A DNA stretch of 41,121 bases from Lentisphaeria bacterium (GTDB lineage Bacteria; Verrucomicrobiota; Lentisphaeria; Victivallales; Victivallaceae), in the NCBI GenBank assembly GCA_017508015.1, contig JAFVZS010000107.1, forward strand, positions 1-41,121, in the 5' to 3' direction. Below are positions 32,917 to 40,868 of this stretch, piece by piece. The number at the start of each line of letters is the position of its first letter. Position 1 is the stretch's first letter. The notes below the pieces were generated by a model. The model worked only from the letters and a program-made list of their open reading frames with translations, was not told the DNA's origin and ran no database searches. The translations under genes and the position numbers were made by a program.

Positions 32917-33765
32917 TCAGCCCTGGCGTTTCAGCCGGCTGCGGAAGGCCAGAGGGGTCATGTCAAAATGCTTTTTGAATACTTTTATGAAGTATGAAGC
33001 ATCGAAAAATCCCGTCCGCACAGCGATCTCGTCGATGGTAAAAGCGGTGTGTTCCAATTCGTAAGCGGCTCTTTCCAGACGGCATTTGGAAATATATCCG
33101 GCCACGGCACAACCGATCTCCCGGCGGAAAAGTTTGCCGAAATAATCCGGAGCATATCCGGAAAGTTCCGCGAGGGCGGCAAGCGACAGTTTCTTATCCA
33201 GATTGTCGTTGATATAACTCAAAACCCGTCCCAGCTGCTTCTGGGCATGGGAAGCCCGGATCCCCGGAGCCAGTGTGGCATGACGCACGATAAATATCAG
33301 CAGGTCGATGAAAATACTCCGGCTGCGCTGCAGATGAAACGGTTTGGTTGAATTCAACTCCTCATAAAGTTCATCGAAACCGGAAGCGATCTTTTGCTGC
33401 AGATCCGGGCCGAAAGTATATTTATCCGGCAGATCCCGGCCATCGCGGATATTGAAAAAATCAAACAACTCCATTTCATCGGCATGAAATATGGCCGCAT
33501 CAAAAAGGCAGTTGGCATAACTCAAACCGGTATCACCGTAATATTCGTGAGTGGCCCCGACCGGTATCACATAAAGATCCCCCGTAAACATGGGGTGGAT
33601 GGTGCCATTGACCGCACACCACCCGGCACCGTGGCGGATATATACCAATTCGACGGCGTTGTGCAAATGGATCTTCTGATAATAGGGAGTTTTACGTTTC
33701 TGTACCACCAGCGGCAGCGGCGTATTGAACAACTCTTCAAATTTGAATTCAAAAATATCCGGCAT
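32917..33765 (-). CDS. AraC-family transcriptional regulator
   Basis: The 282-residue protein has an N-terminal cupin-like sensor (about 30-110: HLHNAVELVYIRHGAGWCAVNG, GDLYVIPVGATHEY) and a C-terminal double helix-turn-helix (about 183-282: KKLSLAALAELSGYAPDYFGKLFRREIGCAVAGYISKCRLERAA, then TIDEIAVRTGFFDASYFIKVFKKHFDMTPLAFR). It is divergent from the GH127 gene and probably activates it in response to a sugar. AGGG lies about 9 nt upstream of the ATG. Confidence 0.93.
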   Translation of the reverse strand: MPDIFEFKFEELFNTPLPLVVQKRKTPYYQKIHLHNAVELVYIRHGAGWCAVNGTIHPMFTGDLYVIPVGATHEYYGDTGLSYANCLFDAAIFHADEMELFDFFNIRDGRDLPDKYTFGPDLQQKIASGFDELYEELNSTKPFHLQRSRSIFIDLLIFIVRHATLAPGIRASHAQKQLGRVLSYINDNLDKKLSLAALAELSGYAPDYFGKLFRREIGCAVAGYISKCRLERAAYELEHTAFTIDEIAVRTGFFDASYFIKVFKKHFDMTPLAFRSRLKRQG

Positions 33766-33793
33766 ATTATCTTAATCCCTAAGTGTTTTCATT

Positions 33794-33821
33794 ACTGTAA
33801 CACCGGAATCGGGATTTACAA
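33794..33821 (-). promoter_or_regulatory. Possible promoter of the AraC gene
   Basis: TTGTAA (33821-33816), a 16-nt spacer and TACAGT (33799-33794) on the minus strand, giving a leader of about 20 nt. Confidence 0.45.
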
Positions 33822-33860
33822 AACCGGAATTGGAAAATTCTTTAAAAAAGTCCGGAAAAT

Positions 33861-33912
33861 ACCATTTTTTTCTCAAAAAGTACAATGCAAAACCATTTTT
33901 TTCAACTATATT
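33861..33912 (+). promoter_or_regulatory. Activator direct repeats and -10 of the GH127 promoter
   Basis: The 12-mer ACCATTTTTTTC occurs at 33861-33872 and again at 33892-33903, 31 bp apart (about three helical turns). The second copy ends 3 bp before a -10, TATATT (33907-33912), and no consensus -35 is present. This is the layout expected for an AraC-activated promoter. Confidence 0.55.
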
Positions 33913-33964
33913 ATACCGTGGACAGAAATTTTTACCGGCTTTTTAATTTGAAAGGTATCATTTT

Positions 33965-35578
33965 ATGAGAAGAACCATTCTTAAAGGTGCATTGGGTGAG
34001 GCGTTGGAGCTTACCGTCGCCAAACGTCTGAAAACTGTTGATTACGATCAATTGGTTGAACCTTTCGCCAAACGTTATGAAAATGACGGAGCATGGCGGT
34101 GCGAATTCTGGGGAAAAATCGTCCGTTCGGCAATCACGGCGGCCTTTCATACCGGCGATGCCGGATTGCGGGCGATGATCGATAAAACCGTTAAAGATCT
34201 GATGGCCACGCAGACCCCCGACGGCTGTATCAGCTCTTATCCGGAAGACAAACAGTTGAGCGGCTGGGATCTCTGGGGCAGAAAGTATGCGCTTTTGGGG
34301 TTGATCCGCTACTACGAACTTCTCAATCCCGATCCGGCAGTTCTGCAGTGCTGCTGCAAAATGGTCGATCATCTGATGACCCAGGTCGGCGAAAACAAGG
34401 CTGATATCCGCAAATGCGGTTTTCACGGCGGTCTGGCTCCGGCCAGTATTCTGGGGGCGATCGTGGCGGTGTGGCGTTTGAGCGGAATTCAAAAATACCG
34501 GGATTTCGCCCAGTATATCATCGACACCGGTTGTTCCAGTGACGGCAATATTTTTGAAAGTTCCCTCGCCGGGGCGGTTCCGGCAGCTCTGGGCAACGGC
34601 AAGGCTTATGAGATGACCAGCTGTTTTCAGGGCATCGCTGAATTGCTGCAAGTTGAGAGCGATCCGCACAAAAAAGCTGTTGTCGATGGCTACTATGCGG
34701 CCGTGCGCGACCGGGAAATCTTTGTTACCGGTGTCGGCGGACTCAAAGATAACTGGGGTGAATTCTGGTATGAAGGCGCACTGCGCCAGACCCGCGGCGA
34801 TTGCGGCGGACTGGGTGAAACTTGCGTGACCGCCACCTGGATCAGATATTGTTTGCGGATGCTGGAACTCAACGATGATGCCACCATCGGCGACGAATTG
34901 GAAAAATCCCTTTACAACGGTATCCTCGGTTCCATCGCTCCGGATTATTCCCACTGGATGCATGTCAACCCCACGCCGCTGACCGGTAAAGGCTTCAAAC
35001 AGTGTGCCGATGATCAGATCGGCCGCGGTTTCGGCACTCCCTACGGCGGCAATGACTGCTGCCGGGCGCAGGGACCGGAAGGTTTGAGCGTGGCGGCGAC
35101 TGTTGCGGTCATGGAAAAACCGGGCAAGCTGCTGCTCAATATCTATGAGCCGCTGGAATCAGGCAATCTGACCGTTTCCGGAAATTATCCTTTTGAACCG
35201 GTCGCCAAAGTGCGCTTCACCGCTCCGGAAAAGTGCATTCTTGCTCTGCGTACTCCGGAGTTTCTCCAAGAGGTCAGACTCAACGGTGAAAAGCTTGATT
35301 TCACCGCCGGAAAATATCTGGAAATCGACCGGGAGTGGAGCTGTGATGACGAGATCGTGCTGACCTTTGACTTTACCCTCAAAGAGATCAGTGCACCGGG
35401 AGATGCCGCTTATACTGCGGTGAAACGCGGGCCGCTGGTGCTGGCAGCTGATTCACAGGGTGATCTGCCGGAAGCCAAAATCCATGAAGTGTGGCAGGGC
35501 AGAAATCTCTGCGAATATGCCGCCTGCGGCAAACTCATGGATCAGAGCAACACGCTGACCGTCTGGTTCAAAAAATAA
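33965..35578 (+). CDS. GH127-like glycoside hydrolase (DUF1680, beta-L-arabinofuranosidase family)
   Basis: The 537-residue protein fits GH127: an alpha/alpha barrel rich in GG loops followed by beta-sandwiches. The zinc-thiolate site typical of the family is visible as Glu285 and Cys287 (GETC) and Cys365-Cys366 (GNDCCRAQG), with Glu270 (FWYEG) placed like the acid/base Glu. In characterised GH127 enzymes one Cys of the CC pair is the nucleophile. No signal peptide, so it likely trims imported oligosaccharides in the cytoplasm. Known substrates include beta-L-arabinofuranosides, but related families act on other sugars. AAAGG lies 9 nt before the ATG. Divergent AraC gene is the probable regulator. 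Confidence 0.85.
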   Translation: MRRTILKGALGEALELTVAKRLKTVDYDQLVEPFAKRYENDGAWRCEFWGKIVRSAITAAFHTGDAGLRAMIDKTVKDLMATQTPDGCISSYPEDKQLSGWDLWGRKYALLGLIRYYELLNPDPAVLQCCCKMVDHLMTQVGENKADIRKCGFHGGLAPASILGAIVAVWRLSGIQKYRDFAQYIIDTGCSSDGNIFESSLAGAVPAALGNGKAYEMTSCFQGIAELLQVESDPHKKAVVDGYYAAVRDREIFVTGVGGLKDNWGEFWYEGALRQTRGDCGGLGETCVTATWIRYCLRMLELNDDATIGDELEKSLYNGILGSIAPDYSHWMHVNPTPLTGKGFKQCADDQIGRGFGTPYGGNDCCRAQGPEGLSVAATVAVMEKPGKLLLNIYEPLESGNLTVSGNYPFEPVAKVRFTAPEKCILALRTPEFLQEVRLNGEKLDFTAGKYLEIDREWSCDDEIVLTFDFTLKEISAPGDAAYTAVKRGPLVLAADSQGDLPEAKIHEVWQGRNLCEYAACGKLMDQSNTLTVWFKK

Positions 35579-35592
35579 GAATCATTGCATTG

Positions 35593-35629
35593 CGGGGAAG
35601 AAGCTTTTTTCAAAAAAGTTTCTTCCCCG
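35593..35629. terminator. Long near-perfect hairpin between convergent genes
   Basis: CGGGGAAGAA (35593-35602) and TTCTTCCCCG (35620-35629) form a perfect base, and the stem continues inward through a T6/A6 stretch almost to the centre. It sits 14 nt after the GH127 stop and 41 nt from the decarboxylase stop. The internal T and A tracts suggest bidirectional termination, although no T-run follows the stem. Confidence 0.6.
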
Positions 35630-35669
35630 TAATATTATCCGGCAACTGCCGCTTCAGAATACTCTTCTT

Positions 35670-37127
35670 TCAACGCAGTGAGAGGATCAGGGCCAGCAGC
35701 TCATCGAGTTTTCCGGGAGTCTGCAGGGGGTTGAGCAGAGTGAATTTCAAACAGACATTGCCGTTGCATACGGTTTGACCGATGACTACCCCGTGGTGAT
35801 GCAATAATGCTCTGCGGATACGCTTATTCATCGTATCGGCATCTTCACAGCTGCCCGCAGGAGGCAGAACCCGGAAGACCACCGAACTGATTTCCGGAGC
35901 CGTAATGACTTCGCAATCGGCGTTGGCGGCAAGTATGCGGTAAAAATAGGCCGCATTGTCGATACATCGGGTGATCAATTCCGACCAGCCGTCTGCGCCG
36001 CGCATTTTGAATGATACCCAAACTTTGAGTGCATCAAAACGCCGGGTGGTCTGCATCGATTTATTGACCAGATTGATGTAACCGTCTTCCTCATCCTCCT
36101 CCCGGTTGAGGTAGTCGGCGTGGATCGTCAGGGCATCAAAGTTGCGTTTGTCTTTGATCAATGAGGCACTGCAGCTGATCGGCATGAGGAACATTTTGTG
36201 GAAGTCCACGGTAATGGAATCCGCCAGAGCCAGTCCGGCCACCCGATGAGCATATTTTTTTGAAAGCACCACTCCGCTGCCGTAAGCGGCATCCGCATGG
36301 AGCCACAAACCGTAACGGTCGCAAAGTTCCCGCAGTTTTTCCAAAGGATCGATACTGCCGAAGTCGGTCGTCCCGACTGTGGCGGCGATACAGAATGGCA
36401 GATTGCCGTTGGCAAGGTCTTTTTCAATCAGTTTTTCCAGAATTTCCACATCCATTTGCATGGCATCATTTACCGGCACTTTGACCACTGCTTCGTAGCC
36501 CATACCCATTAAATGCGCACTTTTTTCCATGGAAAAGTGGGAAATTTCCGAGGAATACATCCGCAATTTGCGGAAATTTTCCGGCAGACCGTGTTTCTTG
36601 ATGTCGTAATGCAGTTTTTCATTGCAGAACCAGTCTCTGGCCAGCAGCAACCCGGAAAGATTCGACTGGGAACCGCCGGAAGTAAATACCCCGTCGGCAT
36701 TTTCACCGTAACCGTAAAGCCTGCAGAGGTTGCGGATGACCTCCACTTCGATCTCGGTCGCCACCGGAGCCTGATCCCAGGAATCCATGGATTGATTGAA
36801 TGTGGCAATTATCACTTCTGCGGCAATGGTTTCCAGTAATGCGGCACTGTGCAAATGCGCCATATAACTGGTCGAGGCCGGACGCACCAGATTGGGCAGT
36901 ACTTTATCTTTGATCTCGGCAAGCACCGCATCAAATCCCGCTCCCCGGGCCGGAAGCAATTCATCGGTATGCACGGCGGCACGCAACTCATACGGCGGCA
37001 TTCCGGCGTAAGCCTGTTCATCAACCATGGAAGCGGCAACCGCACGGATCGTCGCTTCCATCATTTCAATATAGGCTTCTTTGCCGGAGTTCTCAGAGGT
37101 CAGAAAGAGATTATTTTTTGAACTCAT
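35670..37127 (-). CDS. ddc: PLP-dependent L-2,4-diaminobutyrate decarboxylase
   Basis: The 485-residue protein is a group II PLP decarboxylase: GVFTSGGSQSNLSGLLLARD, His197 (SEISHFS), LHADAAYG (Asp279) and VDFHKMF (Lys311, the PLP lysine). Resemblance and its partner aminotransferase point to diaminobutyrate decarboxylase, giving 1,3-diaminopropane; glutamate or aromatic amino acid decarboxylases share the fold. ATG at 37127 is chosen because GAGG lies about 6 nt upstream, inside the aminotransferase gene, which it overlaps by 17 nt. A longer start at 37154 is not supported. Cytoplasmic. Confidence 0.85.
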   Translation of the reverse strand: MSSKNNLFLTSENSGKEAYIEMMEATIRAVAASMVDEQAYAGMPPYELRAAVHTDELLPARGAGFDAVLAEIKDKVLPNLVRPASTSYMAHLHSAALLETIAAEVIIATFNQSMDSWDQAPVATEIEVEVIRNLCRLYGYGENADGVFTSGGSQSNLSGLLLARDWFCNEKLHYDIKKHGLPENFRKLRMYSSEISHFSMEKSAHLMGMGYEAVVKVPVNDAMQMDVEILEKLIEKDLANGNLPFCIAATVGTTDFGSIDPLEKLRELCDRYGLWLHADAAYGSGVVLSKKYAHRVAGLALADSITVDFHKMFLMPISCSASLIKDKRNFDALTIHADYLNREEDEEDGYINLVNKSMQTTRRFDALKVWVSFKMRGADGWSELITRCIDNAAYFYRILAANADCEVITAPEISSVVFRVLPPAGSCEDADTMNKRIRRALLHHHGVVIGQTVCNGNVCLKFTLLNPLQTPGKLDELLALILSLR

Positions 37128-38505
37128 TATCGACCTCAATGACCACCTTTTCAAAGATGCTGATCATGGTTTCCAGATCTTCTTTGCTCACATTGAGAGC
37201 GCAAAGACAGCGCATGACCGAACCGTGACGGCCGCCTTTTTCCATGACGAGCTTGTTTTCAAAGCACTTTTTCTGAACCAATGCGGCAATATCACCGGAA
37301 GCCGGCAGAGAGCCGATAACATCCGGGGTGCCGTTGGGGTCGACAAATTCACAGCCGGACATCAAACCTTTGCCGCGGATATCGCCGATGATGGAAACTT
37401 TGTTTTTAAGTTCCATCATTCTCTGGCGCAGATAGTCGCCTTTGGCACGGACTTCAGCGAGAAATTCCGGCTGGGAAACCCGGTTCATCACCACCGTACC
37501 GGCACACATGGCCAACTGATTGCCGCGGAATGTACCGGCATGGGCTCCGGGAGACCATTTATCCAGATTCTTATTGTAGATGACCACCGACATCGGCTGA
37601 GTGCCGCCGATGGCTTTGGAACACAGGATCACATCCGGCACGATATCGGCATATTCAAAGGCGAAAAATCTTCCGGAACGGCCCACTCCGCACTGGATCT
37701 CATCGACGATCATCGGGATTTCCAGTTCTCTGGTGACCCGGCGCACCGTCTGGAGAAACTCCTCCGGAGCGGGGATCACGCCGCCCTCACCCTGGATCGG
37801 TTCCAGAATGACGGCCGCAGGTTTGGTGATGCCGCTTTCAGGATCTTTGAGCATTCTTTCAAAGTAGTTGCAGCAAGCCTTGACACCGGCCTGACCGCCC
37901 AGACCGAAAGGACAGCGGTAATCGTACGGGTAGGGGAAGAAGTTGACCTCCGGCATCAGGGCGTGGACTTTTGCCTTGGCTCCGATATTGCCGGTCAGGG
38001 AAAGGGCCCCGTGCCCCATGCCGTGATAACCGCCGGCAAAGGCGACCACCGAACTGCGGCCGGTAGCGGTTTTACAGAGCTTGATCGCCGCATCAGTGGC
38101 ATCGGTACCGGAAGGACTGCAAAACTGGATCTTGACATTGCCCTGCATCTCCTGCGGAAGCAGGGAGATCAGCGTGTGTACGAAACGGTCTTTCACCGGA
38201 GTGGTGAGGTCAAGAGTGTGAAGCGGGGCATCGTTGGAAATCAGATCGATCATCGCCTGATTTATTTCCGGGTCATTGTGACGGAGAGCGAGTGTGCCGG
38301 CACCGCAGAGAAAATCCAAATAGCGGTTGCCTTCGACATCTTCGATCCACGAGCCTTTGGCTCTGACAAGTGAGAAGGGGAATTTTCTGGGGTAACTTCT
38401 GGCATTGGATTCTGTATTTTCCTGCCGGGTCATATAATCGGCATTAGTTACCGCCTGACCGCCGAATTTGACGGTATTGTCCTGAAAATCATTCTTAAGT
38501 GCCAT
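37111..38505 (-). CDS. dat: Diaminobutyrate--2-oxoglutarate aminotransferase (class III)
   Basis: The 464-residue protein is a class III PLP aminotransferase: FCGAGTLALRHNDPE, CSPSGTDATDAAIKLCK, GGYHGMGHGALSLTG, ILEPIQGEGGVIP, VDEIQCGVGRSGRFFAFE (Asp268), SKAIGG (Lys297) and GTFRGNQLAM. The pattern matches Dat/EctB enzymes making L-2,4-diaminobutyrate from aspartate semialdehyde and glutamate. AAGGG lies 8 nt before the ATG at 38505; a longer frame to 38589 is unsupported. Overlap with the decarboxylase gene gives a two-gene pathway to 1,3-diaminopropane, as in the known dat-ddc arrangement of Acinetobacter. A siderophore-type fate is less likely, since no such genes are nearby. Confidence 0.88.
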   Translation of the reverse strand: MALKNDFQDNTVKFGGQAVTNADYMTRQENTESNARSYPRKFPFSLVRAKGSWIEDVEGNRYLDFLCGAGTLALRHNDPEINQAMIDLISNDAPLHTLDLTTPVKDRFVHTLISLLPQEMQGNVKIQFCSPSGTDATDAAIKLCKTATGRSSVVAFAGGYHGMGHGALSLTGNIGAKAKVHALMPEVNFFPYPYDYRCPFGLGGQAGVKACCNYFERMLKDPESGITKPAAVILEPIQGEGGVIPAPEEFLQTVRRVTRELEIPMIVDEIQCGVGRSGRFFAFEYADIVPDVILCSKAIGGTQPMSVVIYNKNLDKWSPGAHAGTFRGNQLAMCAGTVVMNRVSQPEFLAEVRAKGDYLRQRMMELKNKVSIIGDIRGKGLMSGCEFVDPNGTPDVIGSLPASGDIAALVQKKCFENKLVMEKGGRHGSVMRCLCALNVSKEDLETMISIFEKVVIEVDNEFKK

Positions 38506-38617
38506 TGCATGGGCCCTTTTTGGTTGCGGAATTGAACCTCGCTTCCGTTTTTTTGTTAATAATTCATCCAATCCGCCCCCACCGGACAAAAAAGGGGCCG
38601 GATATTTGCAAACACCT

Positions 38618-38646
38618 AAAATAGCATTATGCCCCGGTGATTACAA
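38618..38646 (-). promoter_or_regulatory. Promoter of the dat-ddc operon
   Basis: TTGTAA (38646-38641), a 17-nt spacer and TATTTT (38623-38618). The implied leader is about 105 nt and contains no structure I could recognise as a known riboswitch. Confidence 0.6.
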
Positions 38647-38660
38647 GCTTTAAATTGAGC

Positions 38661-38693
38661 AAAATGGTAAAAAAATGGCGATTTTACCATTTT
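38661..38693. repeat. Perfect 12-bp inverted repeat upstream of the dat promoter
   Basis: AAAATGGTAAAA (38661-38672) and TTTTACCATTTT (38682-38693) with a 9-nt loop. It lies 15 nt upstream of the dat -35 and downstream of the secreted-protein gene. It may be an operator for dat or the terminator of the upstream transcript. Confidence 0.6.
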
Positions 38694-38801
38694 CAGCAGC
38701 AAATATGTTTACTTACGGCCTTGAGAAACCGGCGGCCTTGCTTCGCACAGCCCCCCCGGCGGAGGAGTGCGCCGCGGCAAGTAGTGTAAAGCAGACCGCT
38801 T

Positions 38802-38840
38802 CCGGGTGGTTTTCCCGCGAAAAACGGGACAACCCCCCGG
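38802..38840 (-). terminator. Large hairpin after the secreted beta-sandwich gene
   Basis: Sixteen-nt arms (38802-38817 and 38825-38840) pair with two mismatches around a 7-nt loop, 16 nt beyond the stop codon at 38857. No T-run follows. The GC-rich stretch 38700-38800 between this and the inverted repeat holds no gene I can support. Confidence 0.5.
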
Positions 38841-38856
38841 GAAAGCTCTTCCGTTC

Positions 38857-39624
38857 TTATTCCGCGATGACCCGGATGTTGCGGATCTCCACCGGCCACT
38901 GCCGCTGAAGCAGACGGATGGTCAGTTTGATTTTCGCCGTACCGATATAGAAATTGTTGAATGTCTGGGAAAATGAGACCCATTCATCACTTTTGTCGCT
39001 GATCCCGGCGTAGACAAAGGCGTTGCCGGAACGGTGCTGGCGCACTTTGGTTCCTGCCGGATAATCTTTGGCAAGCGGTTGTTTCAGAGCGACTTCCACA
39101 CTGCCGTCTTCGCGGACTTTGATTTTATTCATATCAAAGAATGGTGAAAGATCCATATTCGGCAGGTCGCTGCGGTTCTCTTTGGCATTGAATGCCAGAC
39201 GGCCGTGCGCAAGAAATTTCCAATTTGCCGCATTGTTGAGGATCAGCACTTTGTCGCCTTTTTTGGCGTCGGCGGCCAGTGTGGTTATCAGCTGCGGTTC
39301 GGCGGTGGCCACTGCCGCATGGGTGATCTCCTGCCCGTCGGCTGTAAACGGAGTGATCCCGAAATAGAGTGTTGCTCTGCCCTGCGGTTTGCCGATCACC
39401 CGGAATTCCCCGGAAACGGTGTACTTTCTGCCGCGGATCACCGGAACGGCTTCTTTGGAAAAAAGCGGACGGAATCCCAGTTGGGCAACCGTCAGGCCAT
39501 CCTGCACTGAAACCCGGTTATCCGCCCAGGCCTCAGGAGAGGAGCCGTCAAAGATAACCGTACCGGCAGACACAGATAATGCGCACATGGCAAACATCAA
39601 CGACATCAGAACTTTTTTCACCAT
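38857..39624 (-). CDS. Secreted beta-sandwich protein of unknown function
   Basis: The 255-residue protein has a signal peptide (VKKVLMSLMFAMCALSVSAG) and a mature part made of alternating beta strands (TVIFDGSSPEAW, YTVSGEFRV, RATLYFGITPF, KLTIRLLQRQWPVEIRNIRVIAE), resembling carbohydrate-binding jelly-roll domains. No catalytic motif is visible. ATG at 39624 is chosen over 39636, because the earlier ATG forms part of the GGAG that lies 6 nt before the later one. It is expressed from the dyad-containing promoter of repeat copy 3, about 80 nt upstream, and stands alone. Proximity to the sialidase and NanA-like genes hints at a host-glycan role; that is weak inference. Confidence 0.8.
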   Translation of the reverse strand: MVKKVLMSLMFAMCALSVSAGTVIFDGSSPEAWADNRVSVQDGLTVAQLGFRPLFSKEAVPVIRGRKYTVSGEFRVIGKPQGRATLYFGITPFTADGQEITHAAVATAEPQLITTLAADAKKGDKVLILNNAANWKFLAHGRLAFNAKENRSDLPNMDLSPFFDMNKIKVREDGSVEVALKQPLAKDYPAGTKVRQHRSGNAFVYAGISDKSDEWVSFSQTFNNFYIGTAKIKLTIRLLQRQWPVEIRNIRVIAE

Positions 39625-39647
39625 TTTTTTCTCCATTGGTTAAGGTT

Positions 39648-39941
39648 GGTAATCTCCCGAATTTTGTGAAATTCAAGCAGAAACTTGCAAACAAGCGTTT
39701 ACATCTGTATATAAAACATATCACATAAATTGTGATTTGTCAACCCGGAAACTCCGGCTTGGCTCCATCGAAGCCGGAAGGTCGGTTTTTGCGATGAGTA
39801 CGCAACAGGAGTGTACTGTGTACCCGACTGTTGCGGCGCAAGAGCAAGGCAAGAGATTGCCCGTAATGCGACACCGCCTTGTCACGGCGTAGTGTAAACG
39901 AAGCCGGAAGGTTATATTTTTCACAAAAATCAAGACAATAA
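39648..39941 (-). repeat. Dispersed intergenic repeat, copy 3 (inverted)
   Basis: In reverse orientation it matches copies 1 and 2: the end at 39910-39941 equals the left end of copy 1 exactly, and the 42-nt hairpin segment is present as in copy 2. The other end (GGTAAT, CTCCCGAATTTTGTGAAAT at 39648-39672) equals the right end of copy 2 with one substitution. Its left end abuts the stop codon (39942-39944) of the NanA-like gene directly. GAAGCCGGAAGGT flanks the interior at 39770 and 39900. It fills almost all of the gap 39625-39941. Confidence 0.82.
39715..39743 (-). promoter_or_regulatory. Promoter of the secreted beta-sandwich gene, with dyad operator in the spacer
   Basis: TTGACA (39743-39738), a 17-nt spacer (AATCACAATTTATGTGA) and TATGTT (39720-39715). 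The spacer dyad matches those at 8880-8908, 9007-9034 and 20684-20711. This copy of the repeat has a clear downstream gene. Confidence 0.72.
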
Positions 39942-40841
39942 TTACCAGTTGTATCCGGCTTCGGTCAGAGCATCAATAAAGGCTTTTTTGCGCTCTGCTG
40001 TGAAGTCGGCCGCCGGATAGGTCGGCGCGCCGGTATCGATCCCTTTGATTTTGAGCAGCTCTTTCATCGGGGCGATACAGCTGCTTTCCGAGAAACTCAG
40101 AATCGTTTGGATTATCCGGTTGATCCGGCATTGCAGTTCTCCGGCTTTATCCAATTCACCGGCCTTGAATGCCTTATAAAGGGCGACGAAAAGTTCCGGC
40201 ATGGCTGAATATGTGCCGCCGATGCCGCCGTCTGCGCCCATGCACAATCCGCAGAGCAGAGATTCATCCGGCCCGTTGATGACGTTGATATCGCCGTTGT
40301 TGACCTGTTTGAGCTGCCACATGGCGTAATAGTTGGCTCTGGTGTCTTTGGCACCGCAGATGTTGTCGATCTTGAGCAATTCGGTAAGCAGTTTGCTCAT
40401 GTCGATATTTGCGCCGGTCTGATTGGCGTAGATCAGAATGGGCAGATGGGTGTTTTTCGCCATATCGCTGTAAAATCTGACCACTTCGTCAAAACTGTTT
40501 TTGAAGTAGATCGACGGCGGCACTGAAGAAATACCGTCAGCACCGGCGGCGGTGGCAAAGCGGGTGAATTCCATGACTTCCAGCGAATTGATCGCACCGG
40601 TGTGGATGATGACTTTAGCTCTGCCGGCGACCGCTTCGATGACGGCTTCCGCCATCGCTTTGCGCTGGGTGAGATCGATCAGCACGCCTTCACCGGTACC
40701 GCCGACGGCATAGAAGCCGTCAACTCCGGCGGCGATCATGTAATCGGCCATCTCTTTTACGGCGGATTTGATAACTTTACCGTTGGCATCCAACGGGGTG
40801 AGCATGGCGGGCATGATGCCGGTAAATTTGATTTTTGACAT
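39942..40841 (-). CDS. N-acetylneuraminate lyase / dihydrodipicolinate synthase family aldolase
   Basis: The 299-residue protein is a class I aldolase of the DapA/NanA family: YAVGGTGEG (about 44-52), Tyr138 in LIYANQTG, Schiff-base Lys165 in ICGAKDT, and GADGGIGGTYSAM. Lys165 and Tyr138 match the NanA spacing, and the GADGGIG-TY motif is characteristic of sialic acid lyases, which cleave N-acetylneuraminate to N-acetylmannosamine and pyruvate. The YANQTG segment differs from the usual YN-P. AGGAG lies 8 nt before the ATG at 40841. It follows the sialidase stop by 27 nt, supporting a sialic acid role. Cytoplasmic. Confidence 0.87.
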   Translation of the reverse strand: MSKIKFTGIMPAMLTPLDANGKVIKSAVKEMADYMIAAGVDGFYAVGGTGEGVLIDLTQRKAMAEAVIEAVAGRAKVIIHTGAINSLEVMEFTRFATAAGADGISSVPPSIYFKNSFDEVVRFYSDMAKNTHLPILIYANQTGANIDMSKLLTELLKIDNICGAKDTRANYYAMWQLKQVNNGDINVINGPDESLLCGLCMGADGGIGGTYSAMPELFVALYKAFKAGELDKAGELQCRINRIIQTILSFSESSCIAPMKELLKIKGIDTGAPTYPAADFTAERKKAFIDALTEAGYNW

Positions 40842-40868
40842 GATGTTTTCTCCTGTATTAATCGTCAA

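Noticed and set aside
38506-38617. Riboswitch in the dat leader
   Set aside because: The leader of about 105 nt shows only short CCGG-type pairings and no recognisable conserved riboswitch core.
38675-38983. Open frames on both strands in the GC-rich gap downstream of the secreted-protein gene
   Set aside because: No ribosome-binding sites, low-complexity Arg/Pro/Gly-rich translations and overlap with a large hairpin; they look like noncoding sequence.
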